Made by a program: the position numbers and the translations under genes. From Phenylobacterium hankyongense (lineage in GTDB: Bacteria; Pseudomonadota; Alphaproteobacteria; Caulobacterales; Caulobacteraceae): DNA of 64,000 nt. The stretch's first letter is position 1. Each line of letters opens with the position of its first letter. Positions 15,974 through 24,972 of the stretch are shown one piece after another. The notes below the pieces were generated by a model. It worked only from the letters and a program-made list of their open reading frames with translations. It did no database searches and was not told the DNA's origin. The stretch lies in the NCBI RefSeq assembly GCF_003254505.1, contig NZ_QFYP01000001.1, forward strand, positions 2,960,001 to 3,024,000. Reading direction: 5' to 3'.

Positions 15974-16534
15974 CTATTCCTGAGGCCCCTCGGCGGCCGC
16001 CAGTCGCGAGACGTAGGCGCCCACATCTGCAGGCCAGGCGGCGATGAGGCTGTGGAGGCGAGGGCGATCGCCGGCGTAGAGGGCCCGCAGGGCGTCCTCA
16101 TAGTCCGGCAGATCTCCGGCGATGGCGGTCATCACCCGATGGGCGGCCTCCTGCGCTCGGCGCGCCTGGTCGGCGCCCGACCCCTGGCGGCGAGCCTGAT
16201 CGACGAGCCTGCGGAGCGCGGCGGAGGCGCCGCCAGGCTGGCCGGCCAGCCAGTCCCAATGCCGCGGCAGGAGCGTGACCTCACGCGCGACCACGCCGAG
16301 CTTCGGACGTCCACGACCTGCCTTGGGCTGCGGGCTCGGGGCGAGCCTGGCGACCACGTCGTCGGCGGACCCGCGCAGATCAAGGTCCACCTGCCGCCCG
16401 GTGGCGTCGTCGAATACCAGCAGAGCGTTTGGCAGATGGCCGTGGGCGGCGCGCGCGACATCGCTCGCCGTGCCGCGAGCCACCGCGCGATGGCCCGCGA
16501 AGGCGGTGAAGGTCTCGTCCGCAGGATCGCTCAT
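15974..16534 (-). CDS. DUF2239 family protein
   Basis: ATG 16534 follows GGGAGGG (the frame also opens at TTG 16537). The 186-residue protein matches the DUF2239 layout: an N-terminal block (TFTAFAGHRAVARG, VDLDLRG), a conserved middle PKLGVVAREVTLLPRHWDWL, and a helical C-terminus (VMTAIAGDLPDYEDALRALYAGD). Its function is unknown; the family resembles small DNA-binding or toxin-like proteins but nothing is settled. It is antisense to the lysis genes, towards the right end of the prophage, and could be an accessory gene. Confidence 0.75.
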   Translation of the reverse strand: MSDPADETFTAFAGHRAVARGTASDVARAAHGHLPNALLVFDDATGRQVDLDLRGSADDVVARLAPSPQPKAGRGRPKLGVVAREVTLLPRHWDWLAGQPGGASAALRRLVDQARRQGSGADQARRAQEAAHRVMTAIAGDLPDYEDALRALYAGDRPRLHSLIAAWPADVGAYVSRLAAAEGPQE

Positions 16535-16573
16535 CAACCCTCCCTCGGTTGGCCAATATCTATCCGGGTGTTA

Positions 16574-16586
16574 TTTGACCGTCAAA
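16574..16586. promoter_or_regulatory. 13-bp palindrome between divergent genes
   Basis: TTTGAC-C-GTCAAA, a perfect odd palindrome, 40 bases upstream of the DUF2239 start. It could be an operator or a pair of -35-like boxes. The rest of 16535-16801 holds no clear gene. Confidence 0.3.
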
Positions 16587-16801
16587 CCCGGCAACGACAA
16601 GGGCCCGCGGCCGGTGCTGCGGGCTTGTTTCGTATCGGACGATGGAAGCCGCCAGACGGGTTCGCCGTCCAGACACGCCGTGGACAGCCCGCGCGTGACG
16701 CGTCGCTCCCGGCTGACAGACCCGGCGCCTTGCAGCCGTTGACATCCTCCGTGAGGCGCGGACCGGGCGGCGACGTCTGTTCAGCAGTGCCGGAGTTTGA
16801 A

Positions 16802-17440
16802 ATGCCCTTCCTCGATCTGGACGCGATCGAAGCTGCTCCCATGCAACACGAGCCCTTTGACTACTTCGTGGTGAGCGGAGCGGTGCCCTTGTGCTTCGCC
16901 GACCAGATCGAGTCGGACTACCCAAAGATCGAGGCGAGTGGCTCATTCCCTTTGGGCCAGCTTCAGATCGGCCCCTCCGTGCGCGCCCTGATCGCTGAAT
17001 TCGAAGGCCCGGCTTTTCGTCAACTGGTCGCGCGCAAGCTCGGCGTCGAACTTGAGGGTAAGCCGACAGTCGTGACGCTTCGGGGGCGGTGTGCGGAGCG
17101 CGACGGCAAGATACACACCGACTCCAAATCCAAGATCGTCTCGCTTCTACTCTATCTCAACGGTGTGACCTGGGATTCAACCGGCGGCCGGCTACGGATG
17201 CTGCGGCAAGGCGACGACCTTGACGCTGTCGCGACGGAAATCTCGCCGACCTTCGGCAATCTCGTAGTCTTCCGACGCTCCGAACGTTCCTGGCACGGGC
17301 ACGCGAGCTATGCCGGTCCCCGGCGCGTCCTGCAGATCAATTTCGTGCGTGCACAGCACACGACGCTAGTCAGCGGCCTACGACACGGACTTTCTTCCGC
17401 GACCAAGCGGATGAAGAAGTTGATGTCGGCTCGAGGCTGA
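16802..17440 (+). CDS. 2OG-Fe(II) oxygenase
   Basis: The frame is open far upstream; ATG 16802 begins the recognisable protein (MPFLDLDAIEAAPMQHE), 212 residues. It has the jelly-roll iron site: H105-x-D107 (KIHTDSKSK) and distal H165 or H167 (SWHGHASY), with R174/R175 for 2-oxoglutarate (AGPRRVLQINF). Such enzymes hydroxylate small molecules or proteins. It lies in the accessory block near the prophage right end and runs in the same direction as the ELM1-like gene. The substrate is unknown; a surface-glycan or antibiotic-type target cannot be chosen from sequence. Confidence 0.7.
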   Translation: MPFLDLDAIEAAPMQHEPFDYFVVSGAVPLCFADQIESDYPKIEASGSFPLGQLQIGPSVRALIAEFEGPAFRQLVARKLGVELEGKPTVVTLRGRCAERDGKIHTDSKSKIVSLLLYLNGVTWDSTGGRLRMLRQGDDLDAVATEISPTFGNLVVFRRSERSWHGHASYAGPRRVLQINFVRAQHTTLVSGLRHGLSSATKRMKKLMSARG

Positions 17441-17517
17441 CGGGACGGGCGACCTGTCCGTGACACCACCACTCCGCGGGCGGGCCCGCGAGCGGGCCAG
17501 AGCAGAGGTGGATCAGC

Positions 17518-18489
17518 ATGCCCCCCCGGGCCTCAAGCGCGTGGATATTGACAACCGGCGAGGCGGGAATGCGCACCCAGGCGCGCGCGCTCGCCATGGC
17601 TGTGACCGACGACGTCACTGAAAAGGTCGTGCGGCTCCGCGGTCTGTGGCGGCGTGCGCCAGCCGGGTTCCCGATGCTTCTCAGCGGCTTGGATCCCGCC
17701 GATGCGCTCCAGCCCCCATGGCCGGACCTTATTGTCAGTTGCGGGCGCAGAGCCGCTGCCGTTGCGATCGCCGTGAACAAGAAGGCGAGCGGCCAAATCT
17801 GCCTCGTGCACGTGCAGGATCCGCAGACGAACCCGCGGTGCTTCGATCTGGTCGTGGCGATGGGGCACGATCGTGTGAACGGCCCGAATGTGCTCAGGGT
17901 GCCGACGGCCCTTCACGATGTGACCCAGGAGGGACTTGCGTCGGCGGCGCGTGAATGGGGCTCGCGATTCGAGTTCCTGCCGCGTCCATTCCTTGGCGTC
18001 TTACTGGGCGGATCGACGGCGCGCACGCGGTTCACCGTCGAGCACGCTGACCGGCTGCGCGAGCGATTGATGGCCTTGCAACGGGAGTTCGGCGGCGCGG
18101 TACTCGTCGTCCCCTCCCGGCGAACGCCTGAGGACGTAGTGCGCCATTTCGAAGACGCGGCGACCGAAGGCGGACCTTTGTGGGCATGGACCGGGGCGGG
18201 GGAAAATCCCTATCGCGGCGTCCTCGCGCTTTCAGACCGGCTGGTCGTGACGGCAGACAGCATCTCAATGATTTCCGAGGCCCTGGCGACGCCCCATCCG
18301 GTTGAGCTCTTTATGATCGAGCTTGGCGCGCGTCATACGCGGTTCGTGGATGATTTGACACGGCGCAAGCTGGTGGCTCCCTTGACGGAAGAGTCAGGAG
18401 CGGAGTCGCGCGCGGCGGTTTATTCAACCCCTATTGCTGCAGCGGCAACGATGAATGTTCTGTCGAATCGGCTTGCTCGGGCGAACTGA
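17518..18489 (+). CDS. ELM1/DUF1022-like GT-B-fold protein
   Basis: The 323-residue protein starts at ATG 17518 and matches the mitochondrial-fission ELM1 (DUF1022) family widespread in alphaproteobacteria: WILTTGEAGMRTQARALA at the N-terminus, LIVSCGRRAAAVAIAV, HVQDPQTNPRCFDLVV, VLLGGSTARTRFT, and the C-terminal VTADSISMISEALAT. The fold is GT-B-like and bacterial members are thought to handle a nucleotide or sugar donor, but no activity is firmly known to me. It follows the 2OG oxygenase in the same orientation. The genes either belong to the prophage or were picked up at its end. Confidence 0.8.
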   Translation: MPPRASSAWILTTGEAGMRTQARALAMAVTDDVTEKVVRLRGLWRRAPAGFPMLLSGLDPADALQPPWPDLIVSCGRRAAAVAIAVNKKASGQICLVHVQDPQTNPRCFDLVVAMGHDRVNGPNVLRVPTALHDVTQEGLASAAREWGSRFEFLPRPFLGVLLGGSTARTRFTVEHADRLRERLMALQREFGGAVLVVPSRRTPEDVVRHFEDAATEGGPLWAWTGAGENPYRGVLALSDRLVVTADSISMISEALATPHPVELFMIELGARHTRFVDDLTRRKLVAPLTEESGAESRAAVYSTPIAAAATMNVLSNRLARAN

Positions 18490-18517
18490 TGAAGACGGGC
18501 GCCGGGGCAGAGGGGCG

Positions 18518-18979
18518 ATGACCTGCAAGCTGTGGCTCACGAGAGCCTTGATCATGGCGGCCTTGCTTCCGGCATCGGCGGCCCGGGCGGAAACCGGCCC
18601 GTCCGACGAGCCGCCGCGCGCTGGCTATTGGGAGACCGTAAACACCTGGGTCTTCGTGATTCCCTTCCGCAAGGTGGAGCGAAAGTGCTTCACGACCACG
18701 GACATCAGCAGCTTCCTTGAGGGGCCTAGCAACGCTCACTACACGTGCACTTACCCCGTCCGAGTTGTGGGGGGCGGGCGCCTGTCCGTTGAGGGAACCT
18801 GCGTCGAGAAGCGCGGCCAGGTCGCTCAAATCAAGGCGAACGGCGTGTACGGTCCGACCGCCTTCCACCTCACGGCAGAGCTGCGCACGAAGATCGCCGG
18901 CGTGCCGCTCAGTGCGTCCGGCGTGACGGAGGCGCGACGCCTGGGTGACGCGTGCCCCACGCCGGTGGCGAAGCGCTAG
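18518..18979 (+). CDS. DUF3617-like secreted protein
   Basis: ATG 18518 follows AGGGG. The 153-residue protein has a signal peptide (MTCKLWLTRALIMAALLPASAARA) and a small beta domain with paired cysteines (ERKCFTTTDISSF, HYTCTYPVRV, VEGTCVEKRG) and the pattern GYWET followed by C..D.S.F seen in DUF3617 proteins. It follows the ELM1-like gene by 28 bases and is the last gene before the attachment-site copy at 19000. Confidence 0.6.
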   Translation: MTCKLWLTRALIMAALLPASAARAETGPSDEPPRAGYWETVNTWVFVIPFRKVERKCFTTTDISSFLEGPSNAHYTCTYPVRVVGGGRLSVEGTCVEKRGQVAQIKANGVYGPTAFHLTAELRTKIAGVPLSASGVTEARRLGDACPTPVAKR

Positions 18980-18999
18980 GTCGCTGACGGGATGGCGCG

Positions 19000-19024
19000 G
19001 CCGGGCAGGATTGAACTGCCGACC
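19000..19024. repeat. Attachment-site copy of the tRNA-Thr 3' end
   Basis: 25 bases identical to 21518-21542 in the intact tRNA-Thr gene and in the same orientation; similarity extends to 18993. Only the T-arm and part of the acceptor end are present, so this is not a tRNA gene. It lies exactly where phage-type genes stop and is best read as a junction (attR or attL) from integration into tRNA-Thr. Confidence 0.75.
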
Positions 19025-19153
19025 GCATGGCGCTCAGACGACCTGCTGACCAAGCTTGTCAGGCATGCGGGCCGAGCCTAGCACCGGCGCCAGCCGAGCT
19101 ATATACGGCCTACGGCCCAGTTGGCGGCGTGCAAATATCCGAGGGAATGGAAG

Positions 19154-20368
19154 ATGAAGCTGGCGAAAACGGCCATGCTGGCGGCCTTGGCGGCGACGAG
19201 CGCCTCCGCCCAGACCAACCTCGGTGCGCAGCCGCCCGAAGCCAGCCTGCCGTTCGTGATGACCCAGGTGGCGACCTTCAACCTGCCCTGGCGCCTGGCG
19301 TTCCTGCCGGACGGCCGGATGCTGATAACCGAGAAGGTCGGGCCCATCTGGCTGGTCACCCAGACCGGCGAGAAGACGCCGGTCGCCAATGCGCCGCCCG
19401 TGTTGGCTCAGGGCCAGGGCGGCATGCTGGGCGTCTTCCTGTCGCCCCACTACGCGAAGGACCACTTCGTCTACCTCACCTACGCCGAGCCCGGCGACGG
19501 CGGCTCCAGCCTGGCGCTGGCGCGGGCGAAGCTCACCCTGGCAGCAGGCTCGGCCAGCCTCGACGACCTCAAGGTGATCTGGCGCGACGGCGAGCGCGGC
19601 AAGGGCGGCCAGTTCGGCGCCCAGGTCGCCTTTTCCCCTGACAAGAAGTACCTCTTCCTGACCGTCGGCGACCGGCAGCGCATGACGCCTGCCCAGGATC
19701 CCGATCAGCCGCTCGGCAAGATCCTGCGCCTCACCCTCGACGGCAAGCCGGCGCCCGGCAATCCGATGGCCGGCAAGACTGGCGCGGCCAGCGTTCCGGT
19801 GATCGACCCGCCGAAGGATTCGGAAGCGGCCACGACCGCGCCCGTGGTCAGGACCTATGCGTTTCCGGGGCCGAACCTGACGCCGGCCGAGACCTGGACT
19901 TCCGGCCACCGCACGCCCTACGGCCTGGCCTTCGCACCTGACGGCAAGCTGTGGGAGGCCGAGCTCGGCCCGCGCGGCGGCGACGAACTGAACCTGATCG
20001 AGCCCGGCAAGAACTACGGCTGGCCGCTCGTCTCCTACGCGGTCAACTATGACGGCGTGCCGATCCCGAACCCGGATGCGCGCCCGGACCTGGCCAAGCC
20101 GGTGCTCTACTGGACGCCCGTCATCGACGTGGGGAACCTGATTTTCTACAACGGCAAGATGTTCCCGCAATGGAAGGGCTCCGCCCTCATCAGCGGCCTG
20201 GGCACCAAGACGCTGAACCGCGTCATCGTCAGCGGCGCGACCGCCAAGGGGGCGGAACGCTGGAACGTCGGCTTCCGCGTTCGCGACGTCGAGGTGGCTC
20301 CCGACGGGGCGCTGTGGATGCTCGAGGACAACAGCAAGGGCGGCCTCTACCGGGTGACGCCGAAGTAG
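19154..20368 (+). CDS. Secreted PQQ-type sugar dehydrogenase
   Basis: The 404-residue protein starts at ATG 19154 with a signal peptide (MKLAKTAMLAALAATSASAQ). It is a beta-propeller of the soluble glucose/aldose dehydrogenase family: MLITEKVGPIWLV, HYAKDHFVYLTYAEPG, AFSPDKKYLFLTVGDR, HRTPYGLAFAPDG, ELGPRGGDELNLIEPGKNYG. Such enzymes oxidise sugars in the periplasm with PQQ. It sits between the two tRNA-Thr 3' copies, upstream of an SMP-30-like gene, so the pair may oxidise a sugar and open the lactone. The substrate is not predictable. Confidence 0.8.
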   Translation: MKLAKTAMLAALAATSASAQTNLGAQPPEASLPFVMTQVATFNLPWRLAFLPDGRMLITEKVGPIWLVTQTGEKTPVANAPPVLAQGQGGMLGVFLSPHYAKDHFVYLTYAEPGDGGSSLALARAKLTLAAGSASLDDLKVIWRDGERGKGGQFGAQVAFSPDKKYLFLTVGDRQRMTPAQDPDQPLGKILRLTLDGKPAPGNPMAGKTGAASVPVIDPPKDSEAATTAPVVRTYAFPGPNLTPAETWTSGHRTPYGLAFAPDGKLWEAELGPRGGDELNLIEPGKNYGWPLVSYAVNYDGVPIPNPDARPDLAKPVLYWTPVIDVGNLIFYNGKMFPQWKGSALISGLGTKTLNRVIVSGATAKGAERWNVGFRVRDVEVAPDGALWMLEDNSKGGLYRVTPK

Positions 20369-20396
20369 CTCCAGACAGAACACGACGGGGAACATC

Positions 20397-21272
20397 ATGA
20401 TCCGCAGCGCCGCCCTGGCCATGGCCTTGCTCGGTCTTTCCGTGCAGGCGAAGGCCGCCGAAATCCTGATCCAGAACGAGAAGTCTTCGCCGGAGAGCCT
20501 GGCGATGGCGCCGGACGGGTCCCTGTTCGTGGGCAGCGCCAGTTCGCCCTACGTCTATCGGGTCAAGAAAGGCGCGACGACAGCCGAACGCTTCGTCGAT
20601 GCGAGCGGCGAAGCGCCTGGGACCTTCTTCTTCGGACAGCTGGCGGACGGCGCCACCGGCACACTGTGGACCTGCCAGCTGACGCCCGTGCCGGGCGCCA
20701 CGCCCGCCCGGCGCCATACGAGTCTGCGCGGTTTCGACCTCAAGACGGCCAAGGAAAAGCTGCGCTGGGATCTGCCGGGCGATAACTCGACCTGCAACGA
20801 TTTCGCCATCGGCCCCGACAAGGCGCTCTACATCACCGATACCGCCAACGCGAAAATCTACCGCCTGGCGGCCGGTGCGCAGACGGCCGAGCTCTTCCTC
20901 GACAACCGCCTGTTGCTGGGCATCGACGGCATCACCTTCCTGAACGGCGTGCTCTATGTGAACAGCGTGTCGCTCAACAAGCTCTTCCGCATCCCCATCG
21001 ACTCCTCCGGCAAGCCGGGTGCGCTGGTGGACATCTGGATGGATGCGCCGGTCAAGGGGCCGGACGGCATGCGCGCGGCGGGGGGCAAGCTGGTTGTGGC
21101 GGAGAATGGGGCCGGCAAGGTGGATGCCCTGACCATCACGGGCGACATCGCCCATGTCACGGTGCTGAAGGACGGGCTGAAGACCCCGACCGGTGTCGAG
21201 CCGTCCGGCGACACCCTCTGGCTCACCGAGCGCGGCGCCGGCAAGGTCTGGTCCATCCCGATGCCGAAATAG
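20397..21272 (+). CDS. Secreted SMP-30/gluconolactonase-like propeller protein
   Basis: The 291-residue protein starts at ATG 20397, 28 bases after the sugar dehydrogenase. It has a signal peptide (MIRSAALAMALLGLSVQAKA) and six-bladed propeller repeats: ESLAMAPDGSLFVGSASSPY, DFAIGPDKALYITDTANAKI, IDGITFLNGVLYVNSVSLNK, PDGMRAAGGKLVVAENG. The family includes lactonases and related hydrolases with a metal in the propeller centre. Paired with the dehydrogenase, a periplasmic aldonolactone hydrolase is reasonable but not proven. Confidence 0.65.
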   Translation: MIRSAALAMALLGLSVQAKAAEILIQNEKSSPESLAMAPDGSLFVGSASSPYVYRVKKGATTAERFVDASGEAPGTFFFGQLADGATGTLWTCQLTPVPGATPARRHTSLRGFDLKTAKEKLRWDLPGDNSTCNDFAIGPDKALYITDTANAKIYRLAAGAQTAELFLDNRLLLGIDGITFLNGVLYVNSVSLNKLFRIPIDSSGKPGALVDIWMDAPVKGPDGMRAAGGKLVVAENGAGKVDALTITGDIAHVTVLKDGLKTPTGVEPSGDTLWLTERGAGKVWSIPMPK

Positions 21273-21475
21273 AAGTATGACCGCCATCCGACGTCCTCGA
21301 TGACGCGGAAGGCGGCGGTCAGCGATTTGCCCTCCTGCTTTCTCCGCTGGGCGATTCGAGGCCGGTTGCGGCCGATCGAAGGGGCGCACGGAGGCGTCAT
21401 GCCAGCGTGACTCGGCTGGGAAAGCCGCTGCGCGCTGCTTCCCAGTACCGGAATCTGCATTTCAGGAGGAGAGGG

Positions 21476-21510
21476 TGTTTCCCCAAGCCGTTGAAAGGCT
21501 TGGGGAAACA
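21476..21510. terminator. Perfect 14-bp inverted repeat at the tRNA-Thr 3' end
   Basis: TGTTTCCCCAAGCC (21476-21489), a 7-base loop, and its exact complement (21497-21510), ending at the base before the tRNA CCA end. It could be the tRNA terminator (no T-tract is present), a bidirectional terminator, or a recombination-related arm. Positions 21273-21475 between the SMP-30-like gene and this repeat show no gene. Confidence 0.5.
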
Positions 21511-21585
<75 letters not shown>

Positions 21586-21601
21586 GAAAGGCGAGGCGGG
21601 G

Positions 21602-21630
21602 GCTATAACGAACCCGAGCCGCCGCGTGAA
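21602..21630 (-). promoter_or_regulatory. Promoter of tRNA-Thr
   Basis: On the minus strand: TTCACG (21625-21630), a 17-base spacer and TATAGC (21602-21607), 17 bases ahead of the tRNA start. Confidence 0.5.
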
Positions 21631-21688
21631 GCCCCAATTGCAGCCCTTCGCTCTTGACCGCGCGGACGCCTCGCCGCACCCCTTCGAC

Positions 21689-21835
21689 ATGGCTGCTCCC
21701 GGCAAATCCCCCCAGGCCCCGGCCTCCGAGCGGGAGGCGAAGCTCGCGCAGGCGCTGAGGGCGAACCTGCGCCGGCGCAAGGCCGTCGATCGGCCGGAGC
21801 CTCAGGACAAGCCGTCGGATCGCACCGAGGGCTGA
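21689..21835 (+). CDS. Small conserved alphaproteobacterial protein before murA
   Basis: The frame opens at GTG 21626 (69 residues) but the recognisable core begins at ATG 21689 (48 residues): a short Ser/Pro-rich start, then EREAKLAQALRANLRRRKA, a basic amphipathic helix found in short proteins of many alphaproteobacteria, and an acidic tail. I prefer 21689 because the upstream residues overlap the tRNA promoter. Function unknown. Confidence 0.55.
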   Translation: MAAPGKSPQAPASEREAKLAQALRANLRRRKAVDRPEPQDKPSDRTEG

Positions 21836-21932
21836 GTCGCCCTTTGCGCGGGGCCGCGCGCACGCTAGATAGCGCCTCCAGGGCTGGCCCCCGCGACTCC
21901 CCAAAAAGCGCGGTCGTTTCGAAGGATTGGGA

Positions 21933-23225
21933 TTGGACCGCATTGCCATCACCGGCGGCGCGCGGCTGGAGGGAGAGATCCCGATCAGCGGCGCCAAGAA
22001 CTCCGCCATCAAGCTGATGGCCGCGAGCCTGCTCACCGACGAGCCGCTGCGCCTCACCAATATGCCGCGCCTGGCCGACACCCGCTTCCTCGGCAAGCTG
22101 CTGCAACGCCTCGGCGCGGAGGTCGTCGAGTCCGAGGGCGAGGACGGATCCGAAACCCTGCTGCGCACGCGCGAGATCGTCAGCGGCTTCGCGCCCTATG
22201 ATCTGGTCCGCCAGATGCGCGCCTCGTTCAATGTGCTGGGTCCGCTGCTGGCCCGCACCGGCCAGGCGAAGGTGTCGCTGCCGGGCGGCTGCACGATCGG
22301 CGCCCGTCCGGTCGACCTGCACCTGAAGGCGCTGGAGGCGCTGGGCGCGCGCATCGACCTGCACGAGGGCTACGTCTACGCCCAGGCGCCCGGAGGCCTG
22401 AAGGGCGGCCATATCGAATTCCCGTTCAACTCGGTGGGAGCGACCGAACACGCCCTGCTGGCGGCGGTGCTGGCCTCCGGCGAGACGGTGATCACCAACG
22501 CCGCCTGCGAGCCGGAGATGGTCGACCTGGCCGACTGCCTCAACAAGATGGGCGCCAAGGTGAGCGGCGCCGGCACCTCCACGATCACCGTAAAGGGTGT
22601 CACCAGCCTCAGCGGCGCCACCCACGCGGTGATGACCGATCGAATCGAGGCCGGCACGTTCGCCGTAGCGGCCGCCATGGCCGGCGGCGAAGTGCGCCTG
22701 ACCTGCACGCGGAGCGACCTGATCCAGGCGCTGTTGGACAAGATGGTGGAGGCCGGCGTCGAGGTGATCCCTCACAGCGACGGAGTAACCGTGAAGCGTG
22801 ACGCTTCCCGCCGCCTGCGCGCCGTCGAGGTCGAGACCGATCCTTATCCGGGATTCGCCACCGACCTGCAGGCCCAGTTCATGGCGCTGATGACGCTCGC
22901 CGACGGGGAAAGCGTTATCAAGGAGACCATCTTCGAGAACCGGTTCATGCACGCGCCTGAACTTCAGCGGCTGGGCGCCGACATCGCCGTACATGGCGGC
23001 GAGGCGCGGGTGCGCGGGGTGGAGGCGCTCGAGGGCGCGCAGGTCATGGCGACCGACCTACGGGCCTCCGTCAGCCTGGTGATCGCCGGCCTCGCGGCGC
23101 GCGGCGAGACGATGGTCAACCGGGTCTATCACCTCGACCGCGGCTTCGAGCGGCTGGAACAGAAGCTGGGCGCCTGCGGCGCGCAGATCCGCCGCATCAA
23201 GGGCGACGGCGAGGAGGAGGACTGA
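21933..23225 (+). CDS. murA: UDP-N-acetylglucosamine 1-carboxyvinyltransferase
   Basis: MurA makes the first committed step of peptidoglycan synthesis, transferring enolpyruvate from PEP to UDP-GlcNAc in the cytoplasm. The 430-residue protein is full length. It shows the [16 protein letters not shown] start with the catalytic lysine region, [17 protein letters not shown], and the loop [13 protein letters not shown] with the catalytic Cys at residue 120 (fosfomycin target). The inside-out alpha/beta barrel repeats follow. I chose TTG 21933 because GAAGGA (21921-21926) is correctly spaced; TTG 21927 is also in frame. It starts the murA-DUF2948-hisD operon. Confidence 0.97.
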   Translation: MDRIAITGGARLEGEIPISGAKNSAIKLMAASLLTDEPLRLTNMPRLADTRFLGKLLQRLGAEVVESEGEDGSETLLRTREIVSGFAPYDLVRQMRASFNVLGPLLARTGQAKVSLPGGCTIGARPVDLHLKALEALGARIDLHEGYVYAQAPGGLKGGHIEFPFNSVGATEHALLAAVLASGETVITNAACEPEMVDLADCLNKMGAKVSGAGTSTITVKGVTSLSGATHAVMTDRIEAGTFAVAAAMAGGEVRLTCTRSDLIQALLDKMVEAGVEVIPHSDGVTVKRDASRRLRAVEVETDPYPGFATDLQAQFMALMTLADGESVIKETIFENRFMHAPELQRLGADIAVHGGEARVRGVEALEGAQVMATDLRASVSLVIAGLAARGETMVNRVYHLDRGFERLEQKLGACGAQIRRIKGDGEEED

Positions 23226-23230
23226 GTCCG

Positions 23231-23656
23231 ATGACGGAGTCGCAACCCCTTCGCCTGTTGGCCCAGGACGCCGAGGACCTGGCGGTCATTTCCGCCGCCA
23301 TGCAGGACGCCGTGGCCAAGGTCGGCGACATCACCTTCGAGGCGAAGGCGCGACTGCTGACGATCGCGTTCAATCGCTACCGCTGGGAAGCGGGTGGCGG
23401 CGAACGGGTCCGTTCGGCCCTGCAGCTGGGCTGCGTGCTGAAGGTGCAGGCGCGCAAGATCCGTCGCAACGCCCCCGACGCCGTGCTCGAAATCCTGGCG
23501 ATGATGTTCGAGCCGACCGAAGCCCCGGGCGGGGTCGTAACCCTGAGCTGCGCCGGCGGCGGCGACCTGCGCGCCACGGTGGAGTGCGTGGAGGCCGTCC
23601 TGGCGGACCTCTCGCAGCCCTGGCCGACCCGCCGCAAGCCCGAGCACGAGGTCTGA
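23231..23656 (+). CDS. DUF2948 family protein
   Basis: The 141-residue protein starts at ATG 23231, five bases after murA, and has the DUF2948 pattern: LRLLAQDAEDLAVISAAMQDA, then DITFEAKARLLTIAFNRYRWE and LQLGCVLKVQARKI. The murA - DUF2948 - hisD order is a regular alphaproteobacterial arrangement. Its function is unknown; the gene order suggests co-expression, not a role in histidine or cell-wall synthesis. Confidence 0.9.
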   Translation: MTESQPLRLLAQDAEDLAVISAAMQDAVAKVGDITFEAKARLLTIAFNRYRWEAGGGERVRSALQLGCVLKVQARKIRRNAPDAVLEILAMMFEPTEAPGGVVTLSCAGGGDLRATVECVEAVLADLSQPWPTRRKPEHEV

Positions 23657-23667
23657 GTTCCCGCTTT

Positions 23668-24951
23668 ATGCGCCGTTTCCACCATAACGATCCGAGCTTC
23701 GAAACCGATTTCGCCGCCTTCGTCGAAGAGCGCCGCGACACGCCGGAGGAAGTCGACGCCATCGTTCGCGACGTCCTGTCGGCGGTGCGCGCGGAGGGGC
23801 TGGAGGCCCTGTTGCGGTTCGCGCGGGAGTTCGACCGGGTCGAACTCGACGAAGACAGCATCCGCGTCAGCGCCGAGGAGATCGCCGCGGGCGCGGCAGC
23901 CTGCTCGCAGGAAGTGCGCGACGCCATAGCCTTCGCGGCGGGGCGGATCCGGAGCTATCACGAACGCCAGCGCCCGGCCGACCTGCGCTTCACCGATGAG
24001 GCGGGTGTCGAACTCGGCTGGCGGTGGACGCCGCTGGAGGCCGTGGGGATCTATGTGCCCGGCGGACGCGCCGCCTATCCCTCGACGGTGCTGATGAACG
24101 CGGTTCCGGCCGCAGTGGCGGGCGTCGAACGCATTGCGATGGTCACGCCCCCTGGGCGGCTGCAGCCGGCCGTGCTGGCCGCCGCGCAAGCCGCCGGCGT
24201 GACCGAGATCTGGCGCGTGGGCGGCGCCCAGGCGGTGGCGGCGCTGGCCTACGGAGCTGGCCCCATTCGCCCGGTCGACAAGGTCGTCGGACCAGGCAAC
24301 GCCTTCGTGACCGCGGCCAAGCGCCGGGTCTATGGCGTGGTGGGGATCGACGCGCTGGCGGGGCCGTCCGAGATCGTGGTGGTGGCCGACGGCGCCAACA
24401 ATCCCGATTGGATCGCCGCCGACCTGTTGTCGCAGGCCGAGCACGATCCGGCCGCCCAATCCATTCTGATCACCGACGACGAAGCCTTCGCGGCCCGCGT
24501 CGAGGCGGCGGTCGAGACCCAGCTTTCGGCCCTGGCGACCGGCGAGGACGCCGCGGCGTCCTGGCGCGACCACGGCGCGGTGGTGATCGCCCCGCTCGAG
24601 GAGTCGCCGCGCCTGGTCAACCTGATCGCTCCCGAACACGTGGAGTTCGCCGTCGAGGCGCCGGAACGGCTGTCGGACCGGGTGCGGCACGCCGGCGCGA
24701 TCTTCCTGGGCCGTCACACGCCTGAAGCGATCGGCGACTATGTCGCAGGCTCGAACCACGTGTTGCCCACCAGTCGGGCGGCGCGGTTCTCCTCGGGCCT
24801 GTCGCTCTATGACTTCCTCAAGCGGACCTCGATCGTGAAGTGCGATGAGGCGGCCTTCGCCGCGCTCGCGCCTTCGACCATCGCGCTCGCCGAGGCGGAG
24901 GGGCTACCGGCGCACGCGCGCTCGGCCGCCATCCGCCTTGAGCAGAGCTGA
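23668..24951 (+). CDS. hisD: Histidinol dehydrogenase
   Basis: HisD oxidises L-histidinol to histidine with two NAD and a zinc ion. The 427-residue protein starts at ATG 23668 (the longer frame from 23584 overlaps the previous gene). It has GIYVPGGRAAYPSTVLMNAVPA, GVTEIWRVGGAQAVAALAYG, DKVVGPGNAFVTAAKR, GPSEIVVVADG, LSQAEHDPAAQS with the zinc-binding Gln and His, and APEHVEF with the catalytic Glu/His pair. It ends the operon begun by murA; a desaturase follows. Confidence 0.97.
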   Translation: MRRFHHNDPSFETDFAAFVEERRDTPEEVDAIVRDVLSAVRAEGLEALLRFAREFDRVELDEDSIRVSAEEIAAGAAACSQEVRDAIAFAAGRIRSYHERQRPADLRFTDEAGVELGWRWTPLEAVGIYVPGGRAAYPSTVLMNAVPAAVAGVERIAMVTPPGRLQPAVLAAAQAAGVTEIWRVGGAQAVAALAYGAGPIRPVDKVVGPGNAFVTAAKRRVYGVVGIDALAGPSEIVVVADGANNPDWIAADLLSQAEHDPAAQSILITDDEAFAARVEAAVETQLSALATGEDAAASWRDHGAVVIAPLEESPRLVNLIAPEHVEFAVEAPERLSDRVRHAGAIFLGRHTPEAIGDYVAGSNHVLPTSRAARFSSGLSLYDFLKRTSIVKCDEAAFAALAPSTIALAEAEGLPAHARSAAIRLEQS

Positions 24952-24972
24952 GCCAATGGCCCCAATGCAACC

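Noticed and set aside
15755..16801. Upstream extension of the 2OG oxygenase frame
   Set aside because: The frame is open back to 15755, but it crosses the Rz1 and DUF2239 genes and has no family residues; the enzyme begins at ATG 16802.
18993..19024. A tRNA gene at 18993-19024
   Set aside because: Only the 3' third of tRNA-Thr is present; there is no D-arm or anticodon arm, so it is an attachment-site copy.
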